From: Congeria kusceri
Lineage: Eukaryota; Mollusca; Bivalvia; Myida; Dreissenidae
Reading direction: 5' to 3'
Assembly: GCA_027627225.1 (NCBI GenBank)
Contig: CM051025.1
Coordinates: forward strand, 51,520,181-51,584,180
Length of the DNA: 64,000 bases
Both the position numbers and the translations under genes were made by a program. Of this stretch, positions 10,829 through 22,800 are shown piece by piece. Positions within the stretch are counted from its first letter, which is position 1, and every line of letters begins with the position of its first letter. Under the pieces are notes generated by a model. That model saw only the letters and a program-made list of their open reading frames with translations. It did no database searches and was not told where the DNA came from.

Positions 10829-13800
10829 CTGGAATATAAAATCAAACCAGTTACCAATCACATCCTTTCACATACATTTACAGGTATATCGATGCAACAA
10901 AAAACAATCTACATGTACATATAAGCAATCACTGTATTTGAATGTTAAAGCCAATGATAAAGGTATTATTAAGGTAATAACAATTGCAACCTTGTGTTTA
11001 GTGAAAACACACGTCTTTACAATGCTACCGGTATTTATATTTATATGTGTTTCACATGACAATCATAGGAGCAATTATTAAAGTTGTGTATTGTCACTTT
11101 TACAAAATGGGCGTCTTAGTGCCATGAGCAAACATTAGCTGAAACTCAGCGACACAGCACTAGCTTACCTCATAGAGGTTTTCCTCCTCACTTAAGTGTT
11201 TTTCTAATTTCTTATACAGATGGTCCAATGATTTTTTCACCTAAAAACACCATACATAACTTATAGCTTAAGATTTGTTTACAATAAATTTTCAATGTTC
11301 AAACTTATTGTTGTCATATAGCATTACAAGGCAAAATTGAAACCCAGGTAACATTGAAGATTTTAATAGGATGTGTTTTTTTTTCCACAATTTGGTGATG
11401 GAGAATAAGTTGTTTAGATGGACAGGTTTGTTTGTTTGTTTATTTGGATTTTTCGCTGTATTCAACAGTATTTCACTCATATAATGGCGGTCAGTTAACC
11501 TACTCACACTTTTCCTGGGTAAGCTGGTTTTACCAGTACTAAGTGCACATACTTATGCCAGTAACTGACAACTGCCCTACTTCAATCAGAGGTAGGGGGA
11601 GAATGGCCATAGAAATAATTTCATGACCAATCCCCACACAAGTTATGTGGCCGGGCTGGTAATCGAACCCGCGATCCTCGGATTTGTAGTCCAGCGCTCT
11701 ACCAACTGAACTAGCCGGCCCGGCTTTGGACAGGTTCAAACCTTTATTGTTACCTTTTGGTAACTTCTCATTATGTCACACAACAAGGGGACACAACAGA
11801 TGATGGCAAGAAATACTGAAGAACCTTCTTAATATTGCAATGAATTAGGAAACACATCACTCACTGTTTATGGCTTATAATTTTTTTTGTAATAGCAAAC
11901 TAGAAGTATGTGATGCATACACTTCCAAAGGAGACAAAAACAAAATCTAAGTGAAACCGGCCAATGGCTTATATTTTTTGTAAAAGCAAACTAGATGTAT
12001 GTAATGCATATAATTCTAAAGGAGGCAAACAAATCTAAGTGAAAGCCCCTTCACTCGACACCAACCTGGTTGCCTGTGTATTCCTTGATGACCTTACGTA
12101 GCTCAGTCTTGCTGAACGCGAGCTGGAACCCCACTTCCTCGGGCTTCACTCCCTGGTTCATCTTGGCATTGACCCCCTCCACAAACACCTGTGCCGGATA
12201 AAATGATACAAGCACAATACATGTTCTACTTTCATTAGGTTAAAACTCTTGTTCACAATGCAAAATAAGAGGGTCATGATGGCCCAAAGTGCTCACCTTG
12301 AAATGACAAAGATTAGTTCTTAAAGACGTTCGCAACAATTACCTTCATTTTTTTTCCAACGACAGATTATCTTCAAAATTGGCAAAAACATGCATCAATA
12401 TATCCTAAAACTAAAACAGTCTTAAAAAATAGGGGTCACCGGCCTTTTTCCGGAAATATTCAATTTTGAATATGGTACCTGTCGAAGACCCTTTTTTAGT
12501 GTGTGTTACTTAGAATGTTGAGTAATATAAAGCGTTCATATTCAAACTAAGATTGAGATTTTTAAATGGATCTTTTTTTAAATGTTTCGTTTGGTAATAT
12601 ACAAGGGCAGTTTAATGATAAAACGTTCTTTATCTACAGTTATCATTTAATAAATGACTTTTAATGGACGCTTAACGAGGTTAATTATGCATTAAATATG
12701 CCTGTAAAAACATCAATAATTTATCAAATATGCGAATATCTTTGGTTCCAAACGACAGATTTTGTTGAAACTTCCCATACACACGCATCATTGTATACTG
12801 AAACTAAAACAGTCTTAAAAAATAGGGGTCACTGGCCTTGTTCCGGAAATTTTGGGATTTGAATACGGTACCCGTCAAAGCCCCTTTTTTCAGTTTGGAT
12901 TTTTTATCAATGTTTAAAGTATATAGGAGAGGTTTTTTTTCAAACAAGCTTATGTTTCTTTCAACTGATGTTTTACATGTCTTGTTTGGCAATACACAAG
13001 TGTATTTTGGTAATAAAAAAACGCGTTATCTACAATTACTGTTAAAATAATGATTTTGACTGGACATTGAAGTAGGTCAAATGGGTACAAATAATACCTT
13101 CTGAAACGTCATTTATTATGCATCAATATATTTTGTTCCAAACGACAGATTTTCTTAAATCATGCACCAATGTATACTTCTACCAAAACATAAATAAAAA
13201 GAATGGGTCACCGATATTGTTCGGGAAATATTGGACTTTAAATAGGGTACCTGTGTAGCCTTTTTCATGTTTCGTGTTTACGTAAACAACGTATCAATTG
13301 CCAAAATAAAAAAAATATATTTTTATGGATCTTTTTTTAACTAATTTGTTTGGCAATACAATGTGTGTTTTTGATTATTTTAATGCTTTGTTAACTTTTA
13401 ACCATTGACTGGAACTTAATGACTTACACAGATTTATATTTATTAATTGAAATAAGTATATTGTAACCTATATACAGTAAAAAAATAATGAAGCAAAAGG
13501 AGAAATTAACCTAATTATTTTCTTTTTGTTGTGAACGTCCTTAATCAAAATGTTATCGCATACAAATAGACCCACGTCAGCCAGATAACTTCTGTTGTTG
13601 ACCTGGCATGCAATGGCAATCAACAGACACAATACAGTTCCTGTCCGGTGTATTTCAGTAGCTGACCTGGCCAACGACAATACAGATGCCTGTCCAGCCT
13701 ACTTCTGTTGTTGATCTGGCAATCAACAGGTGCAATACAGATGTATGTCCAGCCTACTTCTGTTATTCAAAATGGTAATTGACAGGAGCAAAACAACTCA

Positions 13801-16800
13801 TGTCTGGTTGAATCAGTTGGGACCATGACGAACACTACATGAATGTTGAAGGGGCACCATCAAAACATTGGTCAAGTGCCAAATGGACATCGGCCAAAAA
13901 CAGCTAAAAAATTTGGTGAATTTCCTGGTAAAATCGGCAGATGTCAGCCAACCATCACTAGGCCCTGTAAATGCATTCTGTAATATCAGTGGAATTTTCT
14001 CTATATGCAGACAAATGCCTGGAAATTGAGCACACTGGATAAATGCCGGGTTCAATATAAATTGGGCATTATAAAGAAAACTCATAACAATACACAAGCA
14101 TAGAAAACATTCATTTAGAAATCAAAAGACTGAAATACAAATCGTACATGGAATTATCCACCATCCTCCATATATACAACCAGATAAGGTGTGTGCATGT
14201 GTAATCAACGCATGGAAAATCACAGGAAATGCAAAGACAATAAAATCAGGGTGTATATTTAAACACAAAATTTAACTTTTTTGCGAACACGTGGAAATAA
14301 AACTCAAAATATCTTTATGAAATGTCTTTTATATTAACGGTACTTAAGAGTACTCTGCTGCTTTCTAATGTAATTTCTAGCTAACCAGAATCTGACTGAA
14401 AGTACATTTATCCTAATAAATTTTGGACAGAATGTACATTTACCCTCATAAATTCTGGTCTGAGTGTTCATTTACCCTCTACAGAAAAAGTTATCTGGAG
14501 CACTGTAGTGTACACAGCCTATAGAAGCCTAAACTGAAAATGATAGTCTGAAATACAGATCTTACATGGAGTTTTTCGAGCGGGCGTCCCAGTCGTTCCT
14601 TGGTGTACGCACTGAGGTTCTCATTGTACTTTGTCTTGGCCTCTTTCCTGTCGTTCTCCAGGCACGTGATCTTCAGCTGGGACAGAATCGCTACAGGAAC
14701 ACATGGGAAAGACATTGGATTAAATCCAAACAAAACCATCTTTCATTATGCATAAGCATGTAATAATTTATTGTTTCCTTACAAACAGTTTGTGATTGTC
14801 AAAAAAATTTCATTTAAGAGTAAGCTTACAAGAAAAACAACCAGAAATGTCTATACCAATTTTTCAAAGTTTTAAATTATTATTTTTTATAACAATTGAA
14901 AGGTCCTGACAAAATTTAGATAAAATAAATACTATTAAATGTTGATGGTTTTTTCTGTAAGTTACAAATAAATTATATTCCCAAACATGCTGGTCACTCA
15001 AATAAGCAAGTCATTTTGGGAACCACTTTTTTACACTTTTAAATAAGCGTACAAAGAATGAAGCAAACACACACTTACAGTACATGTGATGGAAGTTCTC
15101 TGAAATAGAAGAAACCGCATTAAGACTATTGAGATTAAATTACATGAAATACAGTAGGTAATTTATGAAGGGGACATGTATATTATTGACGGAAGATACA
15201 ATTATTCACCACAAATATAACTGATAGACTTGATCATGGCAGACAACTTTATGTTTAATACTGAAGAATTTCAGTGAACTATCACACTTAACAGGTAAAA
15301 TCAGACATAGTGTTGTTGCTGCCTACCCATCATGATGACCTCTTTCGGAGTTTTGGGGTGCTCGGCAGCGATGCGGCAGATATTGTCAAATATGGCGCGC
15401 ACGAGACGCTGGTAGGCCTTATCCAGGTCCGTGCGTCGTTCAGAGTTACGGAATATGTTCTCAGCCTGGTTGGCAAAGTCCTGAAACATTTCAATAGAAA
15501 TATGGGCTGGTGTTCACAAAGCATCTAAGGGAAATCTAACATGTTACTTAATCTGTACCAAAAAGAAACTTTACGTGAATTGAACCAGTAGGTAAGCTAG
15601 GTTGGTGCTCAGAAATACTGTATGAATTAGTAGCCAAAACTTTTGATCTTGCACAGATAACTGTTAGTGAGAAATATTTTCCTCAAACAGTGTGAAAATA
15701 TGCTTCATTTTCAAATATTTTCAGACATTTTAATAGTCAATTAGAAATTATGTTTGCCATTGGCTATTTTGGCTACTGGTAGCACTAACATATCTGTTAA
15801 GTCATGGTAGCTCTAACATATCTGCCAAGTCATGGTAACACCAACATATCTGCCAAGTCATGGAAGCACTAACGTATCTCCTAAGTCATGGTCGCACTAA
15901 CATATCTGCTAAGTCATGGTAGAACAAACATATCTGCTAAGTCATGGTAGCACTAACATATCTGCCAAGTCATGGTAGAACTAACATATCTGCCAAGTCA
16001 TGGTAGCACTAACATATCTGCTAATTCATGGTCGCACTAACATATCTGCTAAGTCATGGTAGAACAAACATATCTGCTAAGTCATGGTCGCACTAACATA
16101 TCTGCTAAGTCATGGTAGCACTAACACATCTGCCAAGTCATGGTAGCACTAACATATCTGCCAAGTCATGGTAGAACTAACATATCTGCTAAGTCATGGT
16201 AGCACTAACATATCTGCCAAGTCATGGTAGCACTAACATATCTGCTAAGTCATGGTAGCACTAACATATCTGCTAAGTCATGGTAGCACTAACATATCTG
16301 CCAAGTCAATCTTTTTGCTATTTCATTAGACTAGAATGCCACAAGGTGTTAAGTTTCTATAATATGAAGATGAACTACATGTAGAAAGTCAAACTTTTGT
16401 CATTAAATAGGCTACAAAGTCACTAGGCATTTATATGTTTCCTTCTGTATCATCCCAAACTTGTCAAGTATGTTGAATGAACTACAATGTTGCTAGGCAT
16501 TAACATTCTATCATATCAAAATTAAGTTTTGTTTGTCAAGTCATGTATACATGAATATTGTTTTATTTCATTTTTAGATATTACAGCACTTGATGATTCC
16601 TTGTACATACCTCAAAATTGTGAACAAAACTTATTATTCCACACTTTGCCTTCTTTGAGACCTTATTTTCTTCTATGGCCTTTATTTGCAGTTGCTGAAA
16701 AGAAACATATAGAATATCATGCTAAAGGCTGAACAATGTAAGACATTACCAGTATTAGTTTAATGACATTTATCATTTTTTTCAACATGATCCTAACACG

Positions 16801-19800
16801 GCAGTTTTAGCAACAAAATGGTAGTTTTACTTCTTAAGTTCTGTTGTGAGTCTGACATTACATGACAAATAGTTACCTTCTCCACCTGAGATGATCAGAT
16901 GGCAGAATGAAAACTAAATAAATTACTGCAACTTTTGGTCACTTCATAAGTAATTTATTTACATTAATAATCTTTTACATGACTATATTTTATTTTTATG
17001 AGTAAATGTTTTTTTTTTAAATAACATGACTACATTCTGCAGTAAATGGCAATATATAGAGGATATTTGTTTGTTTTCGGTGTGATAACGCGTTATATCA
17101 TCACTGGAAAGGGAGACAATATTTTCACGAGCGCTTGCGCAAGTGAAAATATGTAAATTGTCTCCCTTCCCAGTGATGATATAACGTTTATCACACTGAA
17201 AACAAAACTTTTTCTTTTTATTCTATGCTGTTGAGTATTTTTTTTACATTAACAAAAAGTAGTCCAGCACAGTGAGTGATATAGGGATATATCTCACTGA
17301 TATTTTCCTATATTTCACTACTTAGCATAAAATAAAAGTAGTAATCTAACAGATTACAATCTTCATTTAGTTTCGCGTTAAAGATGTTTGCAAACTATTT
17401 TTTCCAACGACAGATTTTCTTTAAACTTTGAACAAACATATATCAATGTATACTAAAACTAAAACAGTCTTTAAACCGGCCTTGTTCTGGAAATATTGGG
17501 GTTTAAATACAGTAGCTCTCAAAGCCCTTTTTTCAGTTTGCGTGACTAGCAATGCTCAATTATATAAAGTGTTCATATTCAAACAAGGACGGATATTTTA
17601 AATGCATCTTTTTTATGTTTTGTTTGGCAATATACAAGTGCAGTTTAATGATAAAATGCACTTTATCTATAGTTACAATTTAAACAAGAGGGCCATGATG
17701 GCCCTAGGTCGCTCACCTGAGTTTAAGGCATCATAATAGCTAATAACAAAAGGGCAAAATGACACTAAACCCCTACCTGAGTATAAAAATCTGGGCCTTG
17801 CAGGTTCAGAAGTCGTTTCAGTCTATATAAACCATGTGACCCACAGGGCGTGGCCACTTTCGACCCCAGGGGCATAATTTGCAAAATATTTGTAGTGGAT
17901 CACTATTCAATGTTACATACCAAACAGGAAACCACTAGGCCTTGCAGTTTCAGAGGAGATGATTTTAAAGTCATTCTGCTATTTAAATGTATATAAACCA
18001 TGTGACCCCCAGGGGCATCATTGGAACAATCTGTGTAGAAGACCACTCCACAATGTTTCACGCAAAATATAAAACCTCTGGGCCTTACAGTTTAAACAAG
18101 GAAGATTTTTAAGGCCCACTGGCCATATAAGTCTATATAAACCATGTGACCCCCGGGTCATGGCCACTTTTTACCCCAGAGGCATACTTTGAACAATCTT
18201 TGTAGAGGACTACTATACAATGTTACATATCAAATACAAAAACACTCTGGTTTCAGAGGAGATTTTAAAGTCATTTGCTATTTAAGTCTATATAAACAAT
18301 GTGACCACCAGGGCAGGGCCAGTTCTGACCCCTGGAACATAATTTGAACAATCTTTGTAGAGGACAACTATACAATGTGACATACCATATAGAAGAAAAC
18401 CTCTGGGCATAGCAGTTTCAGAGGAGAAGATTTTTAAAGTCATTTTGCTATTTAACTTTTAAGTCTATATAAACCATGTGACCCCCGGAGCGTGCCCAGT
18501 TTTGACCCCAGGGGCATCATTTGAACAATCTTAAACATTGTAGAGGACCACCATACAATGTTACATACCAAATATGAAACCTCTGGGCCTTACGGGTTCA
18601 GGAGAAGATTTTTAAAGTCATTTTGCTAATTAAGTCTATATAAACCATGTGACCCCCGGGGTAGCCCAGTTTGACCCCAGTGGCATCATTTGAACAATCT
18701 TTGTAGAGGATATTACATACCAAATATGAAACCTCTGGTCTTGCAGTTTCAGAGAAGATTTTGAAGTCATTTTGCCATTGAAGTCTATATAAACCATGTG
18801 ATCCCCGGGGTGTGCACAGTTTTGACCCCAGGGGCATCATTTTAACAATCTTTGTAGAGGGCCACTACCGTAATTACTCAGTCATAAGTCAAGATTTTAA
18901 GCCTCTTAAATTGTGGTTATAAAGTACATTCGTCTCATGAGTTCACAAAAAATCGTAGCATATTATATTGAAATATTTGTCAAATGCATTTTATTTCTTA
19001 CCTGCATATTTGCTAAGCCACACACTATAATCCATTAATAATTATCACAGTTTGCCCTTTCTATTAATTACCGACAATTAAGACAAAATGCATAACTGTT
19101 TCATTATTAATTAAGATGCAAACCGTGAATGAAACTATCTACTTTAATTGACTTAATTTCCCCACTTTAGGCCCCAGCTAGACCATCAGCCACCAATAAA
19201 AAATCAATAAACCTGCAGACAAAACCCATGACTTTTGTGTATAGCATATTGCTAAATTAAACTGGCTGGAACCGGTTTTTGTGTACCTCAAGATCTGTTA
19301 AAGAGGATTTGGCAGTGATTTCAGCTTCAAGGCATTTACTGCAGACTGTACCATATACCTACTTATTAGGGCATACTCTGGCCAATTTTCAGATGGTATT
19401 TTATGATCATTCTTACTCGACTTATGGAATGGTTATTATTAGAAATACGTTTCTGGAATGAATGTTAACTTCTTGACTTATGAGACGTTTACACTTATGA
19501 CAGGGTTTTTACGGTATACAATGTTACATACCAACTATAAAACCTCTAGGCCTTGAGATTTCAGAGATTTTTTAAGTCATTTTGCTATTTAAGTCAATAT
19601 ACACCATGTAACAACCGGGGTGTGGCCAGTTTTTCCCCGGGGGCATTATTTGAACACAGTTTGTAGAGGAGCACTATACAATGTTACATACCAAATATAA
19701 AACCTCTGTGCCAAGCGGTTTTAGAGAAGATTTTAACAGTTTGTTTGCTATTTTAAGCCTATATAAACCATGTAACCGCTGGGGTGTGGCCAGTTTTGAC

Positions 19801-22800
19801 CCCAGGGGCATGATTTGAACAATCTTTGTAGAGGACTACTATACAATGTTTCATACCAAATATAAAACATCTGGGCCATGCAGTTTCAAAGGAGAAGATT
19901 TTTAAAGTCATTTTGCTATTGAAGTCTGAATAAACCATGTGACCCCCAGGGTGTGGCCAATTTTGAACCCAGAGGCATCATTTTAACAATCTTTGTAAAG
20001 GACCACTATACAATGTTACCAACCAAATATGAAACCTCTACGCCTTGAAGTTTCAGAGAAGATTTTTGAAATCATTTTGCTATTTAAGTCTAAATAAATC
20101 ATGTGACCCCCGGGGTGTGGCCAATTTTGACCCCAGGGGCATCATTTGAACAATATTTGTAAAGAACCACTATACAATGTTAAATACCAAATATGAAACC
20201 TCTGGGCCTTGCGGTTTTAGAGAAGACGATTTTTAAAGTTATTTTGCTATTTAAGTTTATATAAACCATGTGATCCCCGGGCGTGGCCAGTTTTGACCCC
20301 AGGGGCATTATTTGAACAATCTTTGTAGAGTACCACTATACAATGTTATATACCAAATATTAAACCTCTAGGCCTTGCTGTTTCAGAGGAGAAGATTTTT
20401 AAAGTTATTTTGCTATACAAGTCTATATAAACCATGTGACCCCTGGGGCGTGGCCAGTTTTGACCCCAGGGGCATTATTTGAACAATCTTTGTAGAGGAC
20501 CACTATACAATGTTATATACCAAATATGAAACCTCTAGGCCTTGCTGTTTCAGAGGAGAAGATTTTTAAAGTACTTTTGCTATACAAGTCTATATAAACC
20601 ATGTGACCCCCAGGGCATGGCCAGTTTTGACCCCAGGGGCATTATTTGAACAATCTTGTAGAGGACCACTAGAGGATGTCACAAATCAAATATGAAAGCT
20701 CTGAGCCTTGCGGTTTCATAGGAGAAGTTTTTACTTTTTAAATATATTTTAGCTCTGGTGACCTACATATGCAGTGGATCGGAAAGATTTGAACAACTTT
20801 GAAAGAGGTCCACCCAAGGATCATTCCTGTCAAGTTTGGTAAAAATCTGGCAAGCGGTTTAGGAGGAGATGTTGTTTTAATGAAAAGTTGACGATGCACG
20901 CATGCACACACGCACACACGCAAGACGGACAACGGGCGATCACAAAAGCTCACAGTGAGCAATTTGTGCTCAGGTGAGCTAAAAATGAGTTTTAATGGAT
21001 GCTTAATGAGGTTAATTATGCATTTAATATGCCTTTGAAAACATCAATAAATAATCAAATATACTAATATCTTTTGTTCCAAGTGCAGATTTTGTTAAAA
21101 AATTCTATGTACATGTGTCATTGTATACTGAAACTAAAAAATAGGGGTCACTGGCCTTTTTGGATGTTTTATCAATGTTTTAAGTATATAGGAGAGCTTA
21201 TTTCCAAAAAGTTTATGGTTCTTTCAACAGATATGTTTTCACATGTCTTGTTTGGCAATATACAAGTGTATTTTAGTAAATAACAAGAGCTGTCAGAGGA
21301 CAGCGCGCTCGACTATTCAAAGTATTTCAGTGGGTACATATTTTGGATAATGAAAGGGGCATAAATTTGTTAAAATACACAAAACAGAGTTATGGGGAAT
21401 AATTCCCTTGATACTGGAGTTGATGACAAAGGTTAGTTCCAAGTTTCCAGTTAATAACTTATGTAGTTTTGAAGTTATAAAACTTTTGAATATAAACTTT
21501 AACCAGAAAATCTAAGTGAAAAAGGGGCATAAATCTGTCAAAAAACAACACAGAGTTATGGAGAATGTTGCCCCTGACACTGAAATTGATGACAAAAGTT
21601 AGTTCCAAGTTTCAAGTGAATAACTTATGTAGTTTTGAAGTTACAAAACTTTTGAATATGAACTTTAACCAGAAAATCTATATGAAAAAGGGGCATAACT
21701 CTGTCAAAATACCAAACAGAGTTATACGAAATGTTGCCCTTGATATTGGAGTTGACGACAAAGGTTAGTTACAAGTTTCAAATGAATAACTTATGTAGTT
21801 TTGAAGTAACAAAACTTTTGAACATAAACTTTAACCAGAAAATCTAAGTGAAAAAGGGGCATAACTGTCAAAATACAAAATGTCATGGTGAATGTTGCCC
21901 CTTACACTGGAGTTGATGACAAAGGTATATTCCAAGTTTCAAGTGAATAACTTATGTAGTTTTGAAGTTACAAGACTGTTGAATAAAAACTTGAACCAAA
22001 TTCAGACGCGGACGCAGGGCCGATGCCGACGCTGGGGGGAGTAGGAAAGCTCACCTATTCTTTGAATAGTCGAGCTAAAAATGCTTTACCTATATTTACT
22101 GTTAAAATAATGAATTTGATGGACATTTAAATAGGTCAAATGGGTACTAATAATACCTTCTGAAACATAATTTATTATGCATTAATATATTTTGTTCCAA
22201 ACGAAAGATTTTCATAAATGCACTAATGTATACTACACCAAACCATTAATAAAAAGAATGGGTCACCGAACTTGTTTGGGAAATATTGGACTTTAAATAG
22301 GGTACCTGGGTAGCTTTTTTCATGTTCATGTTTACGTACACAACGTATCAATTGCCAAAATAGAATGGGGATATTTAATGGATCTTTTTTGAACTAATTT
22401 GTTTGGCAATACATTTTATACCCGTGTTTTTGATTATTATAATGCTTTATTAAATTTTACCCATTGATTGGAACTCAATGACTTATAAAGATTTAAATTA
22501 ATTGATTGAAATTAGTATATTGTAACCTATATATAATATAAATAAATAATGAAGCAAAAGGAGAAATTAACCCAATTATTTTCTTTTTGTTGCGAACGTC
22601 AATAAAGTATCAACGCAAAGGACACTGAAAAGTGTTTTTCACAACAAAATCAACAGACAGTGGAAATAAAATTTTAAGTATAATATTCTGTTCCATACCA
22701 CGAACTTGTCGAAATTCCTCTTAATTTTGACCAGGGAGCTGGCGAATGTTACGCTCAGGAAGGACCCGGTATCCTGGGTATTTGACACGTGCTCGCTCAT

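Larger units (their letters stand above)
11241..12065 (-). other. EXOC1: EXOC1 intron 22
   Basis: Holds a complete SINE (11429-11726) and a two-copy direct duplication (11866-12047). The rest is unremarkable. Confidence 0.8.
17378..22602. mobile_element. TTAA-flanked repeat, copy 2, split by two insertions
   Basis: Homologous to 12321-13545 in three pieces: 17378-17683, 20986-21282 and 22082-22602. It begins TTAAAGATGTTTGCAAAC and ends TTGTTGCGAACGTC. The gaps are exactly filled by two tandem-core elements, which therefore inserted later. Confidence 0.85.

Noticed and set aside
15776..16306. CRISPR-like array
   Set aside because: The repeats are contiguous without unique spacers, in a eukaryotic intron; it is a minisatellite.
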